The position numbers and the translations under genes were made by a program. Under the pieces are notes generated by a model. That model made no database searches. It saw only the letters and a list, made by a program, of their open reading frames with translations, and was not told the origin of the DNA. A stretch of 64,000 nucleotides of DNA, from assembly GCF_010509575.1 (NCBI RefSeq), contig NZ_CP048437.1:1612001-1676000 (forward strand). The letters run 5' to 3'. Shown in pieces: positions 1-9,149 of the stretch (position 1 is the stretch's first letter; the number at the start of each line of letters is the position of its first letter). Origin of the DNA: Faecalibacterium duncaniae (GTDB lineage Bacteria; Bacillota; Clostridia; Oscillospirales; Ruminococcaceae).

Positions 1-517
1 AGCCCTCGAAGTCGATATCAGCGATATCGCCATTCTCAGCAGCACCCTCGCGGGTCAGCTCACGGGCGTTGCGCTCCTGCACGCGCTTCAGCTCTGCATC
101 GACGGCCTCGTCGGTAACAGTATGGACAGTCTTCTCAACGGTCAGACCGTTGTAGTTGCCGACCTTGACTTCGGGCATCACAGCGACCTTGACGGTCAGG
201 GTCACGCCCTCGGTCTCGCTGGCAGCATCCACAGAAACCTCGGGACGGCCAACGGGCTCGATGCCGGCTTCCTTCACAGCTGCCTCGTAAGCAGCGGGGA
301 ACAGCTCATTGATGGCATCATAGGTAAAGACATCAGCGCCGTACATCTTCTCGATCAGAGAACGGGGAGCCTTGCCCTTGCGGAAGCCGGGCACGGAGTA
401 CTTCTTGCCCTCCTTCTTGAAGACATCGGCCACTGCGCCCTTAAAGGCCTCAGCGTCGATGGAGAACTGCAGCTCTGCCATGCTCTTCTCGAGCTTTTCG
501 CACTTGATGAAATTCAT
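1..517 (-). CDS. tig: Trigger factor, N-terminal part (cut by window edge)
   Basis: This is the ribosome-associated chaperone and peptidyl-prolyl isomerase that binds nascent chains at the tunnel exit. About 172 residues are visible, and the gene continues past base 1. The ribosome-docking signature GFRKGKAP is at residues 44-51, and the surrounding N-terminal domain is typical. The ATG at 517 follows a GGAGG at good distance. The visible 3' part enters the FKBP-type PPIase domain (ENGDIADIDFEG). It has its own extended -10 promoter upstream. Identity is secure; the C-terminal domain cannot be judged. Confidence 0.95.
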   Translation of the reverse strand, partial: MNFIKCEKLEKSMAELQFSIDAEAFKGAVADVFKKEGKKYSVPGFRKGKAPRSLIEKMYGADVFTYDAINELFPAAYEAAVKEAGIEPVGRPEVSVDAASETEGVTLTVKVAVMPEVKVGNYNGLTVEKTVHTVTDEAVDAELKRVQERNARELTREGAAENGDIADIDFEG

Positions 518-666
518 TTTGTGTATCCTCCACTCAAAAATTCTATTGCGTTGGGGACAGGTTTTCTTCCCTGTCTCCTGCAACCGCGCACCGCGTCCTG
601 TATCTTCTGTTTGCGAAATGCGGGGACGCGCGCGCTCAATTGGGTGCAACAATCGCGTCAAAACTT

Positions 667-675
667 ATTATAGCA
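667..675 (-). promoter_or_regulatory. Extended -10 promoter for tig
   Basis: On the minus strand this reads TGC-TATAAT, an extended -10 element without a convincing -35 hexamer. It would give a leader of about 145 nt. The leader contains a GACAGG/CCTGTC hairpin before the ribosome site. Confidence 0.6.
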
Positions 676-740
676 CGTTCCAGACACAATTGCCAGACCA
701 AATTTTGACTTTTTGTTCTTTTTGCCCACACTTCCCGCCT

Positions 741-1424
741 TTAATTGATGCGGTAGGGGCAGAAACGCAGGCCATCGGCACTGACAAGCTTATACCGGAT
801 GCCGTCCACATCGCCCTGCACCGCGTACCGGATGGCGTTTCCGTGCAGGTGGCCGTAGTAACAGCGGGTGATGCCGTAGGCCTTCAAGGTGGCCACGATC
901 TCAGGAGCACTGGTGCCGGTGTAGACCGGCGGATAATGCAGGAACACCAGCTTCTCCAACCCCGGTTCCGCAGCATCCAGGCTCATTTTTAAGCGCCCGA
1001 TCTCGCGGTTCATCACTTTTTCATCGTGGGGTTCTCCCACATCGAACAGCCAGCCCCGGGTGCCGCACAGCGCATACCCCTCCACAGAGTAGGAGTTGTT
1101 GTGCAGGATGTGCAGGGTGTCAAAGCCCTCAGCCTTGAGGTAGGCGTTCATCTTGTTGGCCGTGGTCCACCAGTAATCGTGGTTTCCCTTCATGATCAGC
1201 TTCTGGCCGGGAAGCTCCTGTAAAAACGCAAAATCCCTGCGCGTATCGTTCAGGCGCATGGCCCAGCTGATATCACCCGCCAGCACGATGGTGTCCTCGG
1301 GTTTGATCAGCTTGCGCCAGTTGCGCTCCAGCCGCTCCACATAGCCGCTCCACCCCGGAAAAACATCCATGGGTTTGGAAGCGCCCAGTGAAAGATGGGT
1401 ATCGCCAAGCACATAAAGTGCCAT
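741..1424 (-). CDS. Calcineurin-like metallophosphoesterase
   Basis: This 227-residue cytosolic phosphoesterase has the full dinuclear-metal motif set: GDTH (7-10), GDISW (50-54), GNHD (80-83), FLHYPP (161-166) and GHLHG (191-195). The family hydrolyses phosphomono- or diesters, but the substrate cannot be read from the sequence. The ATG follows an AGGAG. It lies just downstream of thrC on the same strand with a 37-nt gap, so cotranscription is possible but uninformative about function. The family call is firm; the specific role is unknown. Confidence 0.85.
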   Translation of the reverse strand: MALYVLGDTHLSLGASKPMDVFPGWSGYVERLERNWRKLIKPEDTIVLAGDISWAMRLNDTRRDFAFLQELPGQKLIMKGNHDYWWTTANKMNAYLKAEGFDTLHILHNNSYSVEGYALCGTRGWLFDVGEPHDEKVMNREIGRLKMSLDAAEPGLEKLVFLHYPPVYTGTSAPEIVATLKAYGITRCYYGHLHGNAIRYAVQGDVDGIRYKLVSADGLRFCPYRIN

Positions 1425-1461
1425 TCATTTTTCTCCTGTTCTAAGTCCGGCAGGACAAGGT

Positions 1462-2922
1462 TTATTCCTGATAGCTCAGCGCCACCTGCGCGATCTGCTC
1501 CGGGTCGATGACGGTATTGAACCGCTCGGCCTTCTGCCGCAGGGCAGCAAGGCTTGCGGGTGCAGTGCGGCCGGTGGCTGCTTCCAGCTCCTGCATGGCC
1601 TCAAAGTCGTTCTGCGGGGCAGTGTGGCCCAGAGCCTCCAGCACGCTGCGGGGGAACTTGTAGGGGGAGGCAGTAGACAGCACCACCATGGGCACACCCT
1701 CGCGCTTGTGACGGCCCGCCACATGGAAGGCCACAGCGGTGTGGGTATCGCAGAGATAGCCATCCTGCTCATAGCGGGCACGGATCTCCCCTGCCACCTC
1801 TTTCTCGCTGCTCCAGCCGCAGCCAAAGCTTTCCTGAATGGCGGCCAGCGTCTCGGGCCGGACGGTATAGCTGCCGGTTTCAGACAGGCTCTTCATCAGG
1901 CCCGCCACCTCGGCATCGCTGCCGGTGACGTGATAGAGCAGGCGCTCCAGGTTAGAGGACACCAGAATATCCATGCTGGGAGAAGTGGTCTTGAAGAATT
2001 CCCGCTTGGCAGTATAAGTACCGGTGGTTAGGAAATCGGTCAGGACATTGTTCTCATTGGAAGCGCAGATCAGTCTGCCCACCGGCAGGCCCATCTGCTT
2101 TGCATAGTAGCCCGCCAGAATATCGCCAAAATTGCCCGTAGGCACACAGAAGTCCACCTTGTCACCAAAGCGCACCTTCCCTGCCTTGAGCAGCTGGGCG
2201 TAGGCGGCAAAGTAGTAAACGATCTGCGGCACCAGACGGCCCCAGTTGATGGAGTTTGCACTGGACAGGCGGATGTTCCGCTTTGCCAGCTCGGCAGCAA
2301 TGGCCGGGTCGCCAAAGACCTTCTTCACGCCGGTCTGGGCATCATCGAAGTTGCCACGCACAGCGTAGACCGCCACATTTTCGCCTTCCTGGGTCACCAT
2401 CTGCAGGCGCTGGATCTCACTGGTGCCGCCCGTGGGGAAGAACACTGCGATCTCCACACCCGGGATATCGTGGTAGCCATCCAGCGCGGCCTTGCCGGTA
2501 TCGCCGCTGGTCGCCACCAGGATCAATGTTTTCTCGGTGCGGTCAAGATTTTTCTTTGCCTCCACCAGCAGCTTCGGCATCAGCTGCAGGGCGTAATCCT
2601 TGAAGGCGCAGGTCGGGCCGTGCCACAGTTCCAGAGAGTACACCTCATCCGAAACAGGGGCCAGATAGCCCGCCTTTCCGCCAAAGGCCGCACCATAGGT
2701 GGCCTTGGCGGCCTCCTGCAGGAACTCCTGCGAATAATCGGTCAGATACTGCCCCACGATGGCAGCAGCCATCTCGGGGTAATCCAGCGCACAGATCGCC
2801 TTGACATCCACCTGCGGGAAGCTCTGCGGAACAAACAGACCGCCCTCATCCGACAGGCCCTGTGCAATGGCCTGAGAGGCACTTACCACGCGGTTATGAT
2901 CTCTCGTGCTGAAAAACTGCAT
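1462..2922 (-). CDS. thrC: Threonine synthase
   Basis: This PLP enzyme converts O-phosphohomoserine to threonine, the last step of threonine synthesis. The PLP lysine is expected at K108 in HGPTCAFKDYALQ, and the SGDTGKAA and FPTGGTSEIQ segments are typical of the family. The 486-residue length fits the bacterial long form. I chose the ATG at 2922 (MQFFSTRDHN) because it follows AAGGAG and begins as family members do. An in-frame ATG 33 codons upstream would add an implausible Arg/Trp-rich stretch. Confidence 0.95.
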   Translation of the reverse strand: MQFFSTRDHNRVVSASQAIAQGLSDEGGLFVPQSFPQVDVKAICALDYPEMAAAIVGQYLTDYSQEFLQEAAKATYGAAFGGKAGYLAPVSDEVYSLELWHGPTCAFKDYALQLMPKLLVEAKKNLDRTEKTLILVATSGDTGKAALDGYHDIPGVEIAVFFPTGGTSEIQRLQMVTQEGENVAVYAVRGNFDDAQTGVKKVFGDPAIAAELAKRNIRLSSANSINWGRLVPQIVYYFAAYAQLLKAGKVRFGDKVDFCVPTGNFGDILAGYYAKQMGLPVGRLICASNENNVLTDFLTTGTYTAKREFFKTTSPSMDILVSSNLERLLYHVTGSDAEVAGLMKSLSETGSYTVRPETLAAIQESFGCGWSSEKEVAGEIRARYEQDGYLCDTHTAVAFHVAGRHKREGVPMVVLSTASPYKFPRSVLEALGHTAPQNDFEAMQELEAATGRTAPASLAALRQKAERFNTVIDPEQIAQVALSYQE

Positions 2923-3020
2923 TGTCGTCGCTCCTTTTTGCCAGCGGGGCCCGCATTGACCCCATGTTTGTGGCAGCGGCAAAAGCCGTTTTCTGCCTTT
3001 TCCCACCAATGCACCCCGCA

Positions 3021-3383
3021 TTACGCGGTAAATGCACCCTTTATAATATGTACCATCCAGCGCCCGCTGTCAAGAGGGGTCACTTCGGCAACGTCAAAAC
3101 GAACCGGTTCATCACTCTGTCCGGTGTGCTGGAGATAATATTCCGCGGTGCGGATGAGCCTGCGCTGCTTGGCAGGGGTCACGGCCGCAGCAGGCGCGGC
3201 CAGCGGGTCGGGGCTGCGGGTCTTGACCTCACAGAGCACCAGTGTGCCGTCCGGCTCCCGCAGGATGAGGTCGATTTCCCCCATCCGGGTGCGGTAGTTG
3301 TGGGCCACCAGCTCACATCCCTGCTTCTGGTAATACCGCGCAGCCACAGCCTCGCCGGTGCGGCCGGTCTCGGCCCGATCCAT
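3021..3383 (-). CDS. YraN family putative endonuclease (UPF0102)
   Basis: This small protein of 120 residues belongs to the YraN/UPF0102 family, which has a Holliday-junction-resolvase-like nuclease fold and no settled function. The motif GEIDLILRE...LVLCEVKTR supplies the D, E and K residues expected of the PD-(D/E)xK superfamily. Its ATG overlaps the rnhB stop (TGATG) and follows GGAGGG at 7 nt, which decides this start over one six codons upstream. The family call is secure; the biochemical role is inferred from the fold only. Confidence 0.88.
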   Translation of the reverse strand: MDRAETGRTGEAVAARYYQKQGCELVAHNYRTRMGEIDLILREPDGTLVLCEVKTRSPDPLAAPAAAVTPAKQRRLIRTAEYYLQHTGQSDEPVRFDVAEVTPLDSGRWMVHIIKGAFTA

Positions 3384-4027
3384 CACTTGCCCTCCGGCCA
3401 ATAGCCCTGCTTTTTCAGGAAGCTGCGGCGGTAGAAGGGCTGGATCCCGTACTGCTCGATCAGTTCATAATGGAGCTTGGTCGGGTAACCTTTGTGTTTT
3501 GCCAGCTGATACTGCGGGTACTGCTTGTCCAGCTCCATCATATAGCGGTCACGGCTGACCTTTGCCAGGATCGATGCTGCGCCGATGCTGGCGCTGGTGG
3601 CATCGCCCTTGACCACCGGCTGGGCGGGAATCTCCAGCGCAGCCGGGACACGGTTGCCGTCCACCAGCACGAGGTTCGGCACAATGTCCAGCCCTTCCGC
3701 AGCCTGCTTCATGCCGCTCATGGTGGCGTTCAGGATATTATCCCGGTCGATGATCTCCGGGCCTACAAAGACGATCTTATAGGCCAGCGCCTTGTCGCAG
3801 ATCTCATCAAAGAGGGCTTCCCGTTTTTTCTCGGTCAGCTTCTTGGAGTCGTTGATGCCGTACACCGGCTTCTCCGGATCAAGGATACAGGCCGCCACAA
3901 CGACCGGACCGCACAACGGGCCGCGGCCCGCTTCATCCACACCGGCAAAAAAGCCGTACTGCGCACGGATGGCGGCATCATACTCGTACAGAGGGGCAGA
4001 GATCTCCTCGTCAGAACGCCGTTTCAT
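3383..4027 (-). CDS. rnhB: Ribonuclease HII
   Basis: It cleaves the RNA strand of RNA-DNA hybrids and nicks at single misincorporated ribonucleotides. The 214-residue protein carries [14 protein letters not shown] with the catalytic D31-E32 pair, the later metal-binding segment LVDGNR, and [14 protein letters not shown], all diagnostic of RNase HII. It overlaps rbgA by 4 nt and yraN by 1 nt, so the genes are translationally coupled. The order lepB-rbgA-rnhB-yraN behind rplS is widespread in Clostridia. Confidence 0.95.
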   Translation of the reverse strand: MKRRSDEEISAPLYEYDAAIRAQYGFFAGVDEAGRGPLCGPVVVAACILDPEKPVYGINDSKKLTEKKREALFDEICDKALAYKIVFVGPEIIDRDNILNATMSGMKQAAEGLDIVPNLVLVDGNRVPAALEIPAQPVVKGDATSASIGAASILAKVSRDRYMMELDKQYPQYQLAKHKGYPTKLHYELIEQYGIQPFYRRSFLKKQGYWPEGK

Positions 4028-4944
4028 TCGTCGTCCTCCTCGGCAAAATCCGCCAGATCATCCCGCTGGGGCGGGCGCTCCAGAGAGATGCGGCCCCACT
4101 TGCAGGCGCGGAACTCGTCCACCAGCATGATGGCACAGCGTTCGGTGTTCACCTCGCCGCCGCGCACCAGCAGACCGCGCTTGCGGCCGATGGCCTCCAG
4201 CAGTTCGTAGGGCGGCAGAGCCAGCGTCTCTGCATCCAGCTTGTAGCGCTGGGCCACGAGATCGGGGTAATTGCGGCGCACCTCATCCAGCAGGTTCATG
4301 GCCAGTTCTTCCACATCCAGAATATCATCCTTGATGGAGCCGATGAAGGCCAGATTAGAAGCAATGGTCTTGGAATCAAACTTTTTCCAGAGCACGCCGG
4401 GCATATCCAGCAGGTCAAACTTTTCGGTGCTGACCCACTGCTTGCCCTTGGTCACGCCGGGGCGGTCGGCCGCCTTGGCACGGGCAGAACCTGCAAAGGT
4501 GTTGATGAAGGTGGATTTGCCCACGTTGGGGATGCCGCAGAGCATCACCTGAGTTTTGGCACCACCCATACCACGGTTCTGGCGGCGCTCCAGCAGCGAG
4601 GCCAGCTCCTTTTCAATGGCGGTCTGCACCGCCTTGGCACCGCCCTTCTGCTTGGCGCTGATGGCCACACAGCCTGCATCGGCGGCGTGGAAGTATTTGA
4701 TCCACTCCTCTGTCACAGCAGGATCGGCCAGATCTGCCTTGTTCATCACATAGAGCTTTGGCTTGCGGGCCGTAATGCGCTCCACCTCGGGGTTCAGGCT
4801 GGAAAGTGGAATGCGGGCATCCAGCAGCACCAGACTGGCATCCACATGCTGGATCTCCGTCTCCATCATCCGCAGGGTCTTGGTCATGTGGCCTGGGAAC
4901 CATTGGATGTTATATTGATTTGCAAAGCGGGTATCGTTGTTCAT
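4024..4944 (-). CDS. rbgA: Ribosome biogenesis GTPase RbgA/YlqF
   Basis: This circularly permuted GTPase acts late in 50S subunit assembly. The GTPase motifs appear in permuted order: G4 NKAD at 68-71, G1 GIPNVGKST at 137-145, and G3 DMPG at 180-183. The N-terminal [10 protein letters not shown] is the usual RbgA opening. At 306 residues it is slightly longer than the Bacillus protein, with an acidic C-terminal tail. It overlaps lepB upstream and rnhB downstream by 4 nt each. Confidence 0.95.
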   Translation of the reverse strand: MNNDTRFANQYNIQWFPGHMTKTLRMMETEIQHVDASLVLLDARIPLSSLNPEVERITARKPKLYVMNKADLADPAVTEEWIKYFHAADAGCVAISAKQKGGAKAVQTAIEKELASLLERRQNRGMGGAKTQVMLCGIPNVGKSTFINTFAGSARAKAADRPGVTKGKQWVSTEKFDLLDMPGVLWKKFDSKTIASNLAFIGSIKDDILDVEELAMNLLDEVRRNYPDLVAQRYKLDAETLALPPYELLEAIGRKRGLLVRGGEVNTERCAIMLVDEFRACKWGRISLERPPQRDDLADFAEEDDE

Positions 4945-5492
4945 TTTACCACCCCAAAATCCGAAAAGGGCAAAAAGCAGAGCAGCACTTTGCCCAGAAT
5001 ATCGCGTTCATCAATGCAGCCCACATAGGACGAGCGGCTGTCCAGCGAGGCGTTGCGGTTATCGCCCATCACAAACACCGTGCCCTCCGGCACCGTGTAC
5101 GGAAACGTTACGTCATAGCCAAGATAGGTCGGTTCAGCGATATAGGCTTCCTGCAGCACTTCCCCGTTCACCGAAACCGTGCCCGCCTGATAATCAATGT
5201 TCACCACATCGCCGCCTTTGGCAATGACACGCTTGACCAGCGGCTTACCGTAGGCTGTGTAGCTGTCCACGATGACCACATCGCCCCGCTGGGGCTCGTA
5301 GCCCGCGCCCCAGACGATCAGCTTATCGCCGTTCTGCAGGGTGGGCACCATGGATTCGCCGTCCACCTGAATGATGCGGAAGAACAGCGAGAATACCAGC
5401 ACCAGCACCAGCGCGGCGGAGATCAGCGCCTCGTACCACTCAAACACATTCTGTCCGCGCACAGTTTCCTGTGTTGAAGTATGCTTTTCCAT
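4941..5492 (-). CDS. lepB: Signal peptidase I
   Basis: This membrane-anchored serine/lysine protease removes signal peptides from exported proteins. The 183-residue protein has one N-terminal transmembrane segment (about 21-43), the nucleophile S47 in DGESMVPTL, and the general-base lysine K87 in LVKRVIAKGGD. The box GDNRNASLDSR sits near the C terminus. The start at 5492 follows GAGGTG. An upstream in-frame ATG at 5549 lies inside the rplS terminator and is unlikely. Expression probably relies on read-through from rplS. Confidence 0.92.
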   Translation of the reverse strand: MEKHTSTQETVRGQNVFEWYEALISAALVLVLVFSLFFRIIQVDGESMVPTLQNGDKLIVWGAGYEPQRGDVVIVDSYTAYGKPLVKRVIAKGGDVVNIDYQAGTVSVNGEVLQEAYIAEPTYLGYDVTFPYTVPEGTVFVMGDNRNASLDSRSSYVGCIDERDILGKVLLCFLPFSDFGVVK

Positions 5493-5533
5493 TTCCCGAT
5501 GCACCTCACAATCTTGTCTGGCCCGGAATAAAG

Positions 5534-5561
5534 AAAAAAGGGACAACAAGTTGTCCCTTTT
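5534..5561 (-). terminator. Intrinsic terminator after rplS
   Basis: A 12-bp perfect stem (AAAAGGGACAAC / GTTGTCCCTTTT) with a tiny loop is followed on the minus strand by T-rich sequence. It separates rplS from lepB and may limit read-through into lepB-rbgA-rnhB-yraN. Confidence 0.8.
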
Positions 5562-5584
5562 CTCCCGGTTTTACGCGGGGATCA

Positions 5585-5926
5585 TCAAATATCGCTCTTG
5601 ACCTTAGCAGCCTTGCCGGTACGACCACGCAGATAGAACAGCTTGGCGCGGCGGACCTTGCCCTTGCGGACAACGGTGACCTTCTCAACGAAGGGGCTGT
5701 TGATGGGGAAGACACGCTCAACGCCGACACCGTAGGAAACGCGGCGAACGGTAAAGGTCTCTGCAACGCCGCCGTGCTTCTTAGCAATGACGGTGCCCTC
5801 GAAAGCCTGGATACGCTCACGCTCGCCTTCCTTGATGCGAACGTCAACGCGGACGGTATCGCCAACGTTGAACTGGGGCTTCTCAGCCTTGATGCTGCCT
5901 TCAGAAATAATCTTCAGTGCGTCCAT
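5585..5926 (-). CDS. rplS: 50S ribosomal protein L19
   Basis: L19 lies at the 30S-50S interface. The 113-residue sequence has [30 protein letters not shown] and the basic C-terminal [23 protein letters not shown] typical of the family. The ATG at 5926 (MDALKII) follows GGAGG at 8 nt. An upstream in-frame ATG would start at the SD itself and is rejected. It is transcribed from its own promoter and through a structured leader. Confidence 0.97.
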   Translation of the reverse strand: MDALKIISEGSIKAEKPQFNVGDTVRVDVRIKEGERERIQAFEGTVIAKKHGGVAETFTVRRVSYGVGVERVFPINSPFVEKVTVVRKGKVRRAKLFYLRGRTGKAAKVKSDI

Positions 5927-5941
5927 TTTTGAATCCTCCAT

Positions 5942-6040
5942 TTGTTTTTAGACGTTCATGCACGGCACCTTGCCGTCAGAGGACCGCCCGTTTAATGATA
6001 TTGTCATTAACCCCGCTGTGGTATCAGCGGACACTAACGC
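5942..6040 (-). promoter_or_regulatory. Structured 5' leader of rplS (possible L19 autoregulatory leader)
   Basis: Between the rplS promoter and its ribosome site the minus strand can form three hairpins: GTCCGCTG..CAGCGGGG, TTAATGA..TCATTAA, and GACGGCA..TGCCGTGC followed by CATGAACGTC. L19 leader motifs that bind the protein are known in Firmicutes. Position and multi-hairpin form fit such a leader, but I cannot match the consensus by eye. The 'L19 leader' label is therefore an inference. Confidence 0.4.
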
Positions 6041-6046
6041 CTTAAT

Positions 6047-6075
6047 AGGATAGCACAAAACGCCCGTAAAATCAA
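6047..6075 (-). promoter_or_regulatory. Promoter for rplS
   Basis: On the minus strand TTGATT and TATCCT are separated by exactly 17 nt. This fits a housekeeping sigma promoter placed just upstream of the structured leader. Confidence 0.7.
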
Positions 6076-6141
6076 GCGATTTGCCCAAAATAATCCCAAA
6101 AATTTTCTGTTCTGCCCAAAAGGCATTCTTTGCCCGGGAAA

Positions 6142-6786
6142 TCAGGCAAAGAGCTGCCGATTCGCCGTCAGGAAGCGCTTGCGCAGGATGCCTGCGCTGG
6201 CGGCAGGCAGACCAAACTTTTCTTCCAGAAAGCCGGTGAGCAGCGAGGGATTCAGGTTCAGCTCCTGTGCGGCAGGCAGGCAGAGCTCCATGCAGACACG
6301 ATCCCCTGCGGTGGTATATTCCACCTGCGGAATGTGATCCTTGAGCTCTACGATCTTTTTGCCCTTTTTGCTGTGCTTTTCCACCGGGGCGCTTTCCAGC
6401 GCGTTATACTGTTCCAGCACAGCCGCTGCCGCTGCCGGGTAGGTGATCTGGTAGCAGGCAAAGGCGATGAGGTCAGCCTTCATCTGCACCGGGTCCACAT
6501 GGGTGATGCGGATGCCGGTGGGCATGATGGCGTTCAGTTCGGTCTGCCACTGGGCAAAGTCCGGGTTCTCAGCCTCGGTCTTGATATCCACGCACTCACA
6601 CTCGCTCTCCTGCCCCAGCGAAAGCGGGCAGGCAAAGGTCATGTAGATGTGGGGGTTGAAGCCCAGCGTGTGCCACACAGGCAGGCCGCTGCGCTTGAGC
6701 ACCCGCTGCATCACCCGCTGCAGATCCAGCAGGGAGATGTAGGAGGCCTCATTCTTTTTCTCAAACGAGATTCTGACTGTAATCAA
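6142..6786 (-). CDS. DUF2344 / TIGR03936 protein, partner of radical SAM protein
   Basis: This 214-residue protein has the opening VRISFEKKNEASYISLLDLQ and the LGFNPHIYMTFACPLSLGQES segment that define DUF2344. The family is regularly encoded next to, or fused with, the TIGR03960 radical SAM protein, as here, and its role is unknown. The start is a TTG overlapping the end of the upstream gene by 26 nt. It is supported by AGGAGG at 8 nt, and no ATG in frame fits. The coupling suggests the two proteins work together. Confidence 0.85.
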   Translation of the reverse strand: MITVRISFEKKNEASYISLLDLQRVMQRVLKRSGLPVWHTLGFNPHIYMTFACPLSLGQESECECVDIKTEAENPDFAQWQTELNAIMPTGIRITHVDPVQMKADLIAFACYQITYPAAAAAVLEQYNALESAPVEKHSKKGKKIVELKDHIPQVEYTTAGDRVCMELCLPAAQELNLNPSLLTGFLEEKFGLPAASAGILRKRFLTANRQLFA

Positions 6787-8623
6787 AGCAGGGACCTCCT
6801 AACAGATGATTGGCACCGCAGCCATGGCAGGCGCGGTTGCAGGGCTGGGTGGTCTGGGCGGCAAGGGCCTTGTTGTACTCCCGCACCAGATATTCGTGGG
6901 TCACACCGTAGTCCATATGGCTCCACGGGGTCACCTCGTCCAGCCCAATGGGGCGCTGGCAGTAGAACTTGGGATCAATGCCCAGATCCTCAAACACCTG
7001 CATCCAGGTATCATACTTGAAGCACTCTTCCCAGCCGTCAAAGTAACAGCCTCGTTTGTAGGCTTCCAGAATAACAGGAGCCAGACGGCGGTCGCCCTTG
7101 GCGAATACGCCCTCCAGAAAACTGGTGGTGCTGTCGTGATAGTTCACCTTGATCTTGCGGCTGTGGACGCTTTCCAGCAGGTGCTTCTGCTTGGCCTGCA
7201 GGCTTTCCTCCGTGTCCATGGGCACGAACTGGAAAGGCGTATGGGGCTTGGGCACAAAGCAGGCACAGCTGATGGTCACCTGCACGCCCCTGCCCTTGGC
7301 GTGCCTGGGGTTGGAGTAATAGAGATCTACCACCTTCTGGGCGGTCTCGGCAATGCCCTCGATGTCCTCCATTGTCTCAGTGGGCAGGCCCATCATAAAG
7401 TAGAGCTTGACCGAGGAATAGCCGTTGGCAAAGGCCAGTGAACAGGTCTTTTCGATCTCGTCCCAGGTAACATTCTTGTTGATGACATCCCGCAGGCGCT
7501 GAGTACCGGCCTCGGCCGCAAAGGTCAGGCCGCTCTTGCGCACCTTGGTGGTCTTTTCGATCAGGCTCTGGGAGAAGTTGTCCATCCGCAGGGAGGGCAG
7601 CGAGAGGCTGACGTGCTCCTTGGGGGCCCACTCATTCAGATCATCCAGCAGTTCTTCCAGCTGGCCGTGGTCGGAGGTGGACAGGCTGGACAGGCTCAGC
7701 TCCTCATAGCCGGTGTTGGCGCACAGATCCTGTGCCGCCTTATTCAGCAGGCTGGCATCCCGCTGGCGCATGGGGCGGTACAGGAAGCCCGCCTGACAGA
7801 ACCGGCAGCCGCGCACACAGCCGCGCAGCACTTCAATGCTGGCGCGATCCTGGATGGCACCCACCATGGGCACAACAAAGTTCGTTGGCGGAGCAAACTC
7901 GTTCAGATCCTTGATGATGGCCTTGGTGATGACCGCCGGGATGCCCGGCTCGTTGGGGGTAATGGCTTTGACCCGGCCGTCCTCAAAGTAGGTCACATCG
8001 TAGAAGGCGGGGATATAGACCCCGGGGATCTTTGCAATGCGGCGCAGCAGCTCCTTTTTGGAGACACCGCCCTCTTTCTTGGCGCGCTCGATCTCGGCGC
8101 AGATGGAAGGCAGCTGGTTCTCACCCTCACCCAGCTGGATGACATCAAAGAAATCCGCAATGGGCTCCGAGTTGCAGGCGCAGGGACCGCCCGCCACGAT
8201 CAGGGGCCAGTGCTCGTCGCGGTCCTTTGCGTAGAACGGAATGTGAGCCAGATCGAGCATGGCCAGAATGTTGGTGTAGGAAAGCTCGTACTGTAGGGTA
8301 AAGCCCACCGCATCAAAATCGGTCAGGGGGTCCTTGCTCTCCATAGTGTACAGGGGCAGGTCCAGCCGCTCCATCTCAGCCTTCATATCCAGCCAGGGCA
8401 TAAAGGCCCGCTCACACCACCAGTTCTCATGGCTGTTGAGCAGCTCATACAGGATCTTCTCACCGAGGAAGGACATGCCCACCTCGTAGGTATCCGGGAA
8501 GCAGAATGCAAACCGGACATCCACCTTTTCTTTGTCTTTATACACGCTGCCCGGTTCGCCGCCGGTGTAACGGCCCGGCTTCTGCACCCGGCCCAGCGCT
8601 TCTTTCAGCTTGGGATCAAACAT
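6761..8623 (-). CDS. TIGR03960 B12-binding/radical SAM protein
   Basis: This 620-residue protein has an N-terminal cobalamin-binding-like domain followed by a radical SAM core. The [4Fe-4S] cysteines are C269, C273 and C276 in RGCVRGCRFCQAG. A second cysteine cluster (CNRACHGCGANH) lies near the C terminus. The substrate is not established for this family; tRNA or rRNA modification has been suggested by analogy. The ATG at 8623 follows GGAGG, and it has its own TTGCAT-17-TACAAT promoter. It is coupled to the DUF2344 gene. Confidence 0.85.
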   Translation of the reverse strand: MFDPKLKEALGRVQKPGRYTGGEPGSVYKDKEKVDVRFAFCFPDTYEVGMSFLGEKILYELLNSHENWWCERAFMPWLDMKAEMERLDLPLYTMESKDPLTDFDAVGFTLQYELSYTNILAMLDLAHIPFYAKDRDEHWPLIVAGGPCACNSEPIADFFDVIQLGEGENQLPSICAEIERAKKEGGVSKKELLRRIAKIPGVYIPAFYDVTYFEDGRVKAITPNEPGIPAVITKAIIKDLNEFAPPTNFVVPMVGAIQDRASIEVLRGCVRGCRFCQAGFLYRPMRQRDASLLNKAAQDLCANTGYEELSLSSLSTSDHGQLEELLDDLNEWAPKEHVSLSLPSLRMDNFSQSLIEKTTKVRKSGLTFAAEAGTQRLRDVINKNVTWDEIEKTCSLAFANGYSSVKLYFMMGLPTETMEDIEGIAETAQKVVDLYYSNPRHAKGRGVQVTISCACFVPKPHTPFQFVPMDTEESLQAKQKHLLESVHSRKIKVNYHDSTTSFLEGVFAKGDRRLAPVILEAYKRGCYFDGWEECFKYDTWMQVFEDLGIDPKFYCQRPIGLDEVTPWSHMDYGVTHEYLVREYNKALAAQTTQPCNRACHGCGANHLLGGPCFDYSQNLV

Positions 8624-8663
8624 CAAGTTCCTCCATTGACAGAACAGTTTTACTTCATTCGTT

Positions 8664-9149
8664 TTATTGTACCCGATTCTGCCGGGAAATGCAATCATTG
8701 TTTTGGAGGCACCACCATCCGCACGCCGCCAGCTGTGCCCCATCCAGCGGCGGGATGGGCAGGAGGTTGAAAGCCCCGGTCAGGAGGTTGGCCGCCAGAA
8801 AGGCACTGGCCCGGATGGTGGCCCGCTGTTCCAGCCGAAGCATCCAGAGCCCGGCCAGCACAAAATTCACCGCAGGGCCTGCCGCGGCAAGGAGAGCGGT
8901 CTGCCACAGGGTCATTTCCCTGCCCCGGGTGCGCATACAAAAGCCGGTAAGGGTGACTTCAATGACCGGAAACTGCCCAAACAGGGCAAGGTATACCCCA
9001 ATGTGCCCCCACTCATGCAGGAATGCTGCCAGCAGCCCCAGCCGCAGAAACCCGCTTGCATCGAAATAGAGCAGAACGTACAGCGTCCCGCAGAGCAGCA
9101 GTGGGTCCCGGAACACAAGCGGCCCGTACCGGAGCCGATGCCGCATCAT
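8664..9149 (-). CDS. M50 family intramembrane metalloprotease (SpoIVFB-like)
   Basis: This short (161 aa) polytopic membrane protein has HEWGH (45-49) and a distal zinc-ligand motif FNLLPIPPLDG (D136), the two halves of a site-2-protease active site. Family members cleave transmembrane substrates. SpoIVFB activates pro-sigma-K during sporulation. It starts with ATGA overlapping the M23 gene, an arrangement like spoIVFA-spoIVFB. It lacks the C-terminal CBS domain of SpoIVFB, so it could also be a generic M50 protease. The 3' end contains the promoter of the next gene. Confidence 0.75.
   Translation of the reverse strand: MMRHRLRYGPLVFRDPLLLCGTLYVLLYFDASGFLRLGLLAAFLHEWGHIGVYLALFGQFPVIEVTLTGFCMRTRGREMTLWQTALLAAAGPAVNFVLAGLWMLRLEQRATIRASAFLAANLLTGAFNLLPIPPLDGAQLAACGWWCLQNNDCISRQNRVQ
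8666..8694 (-). promoter_or_regulatory. Promoter for radical SAM gene
   Basis: TTGCAT and TACAAT, with a 17-nt spacer on the minus strand, lie inside the last codons of the M50 gene and 42 nt before the radical SAM start codon. Confidence 0.6.
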
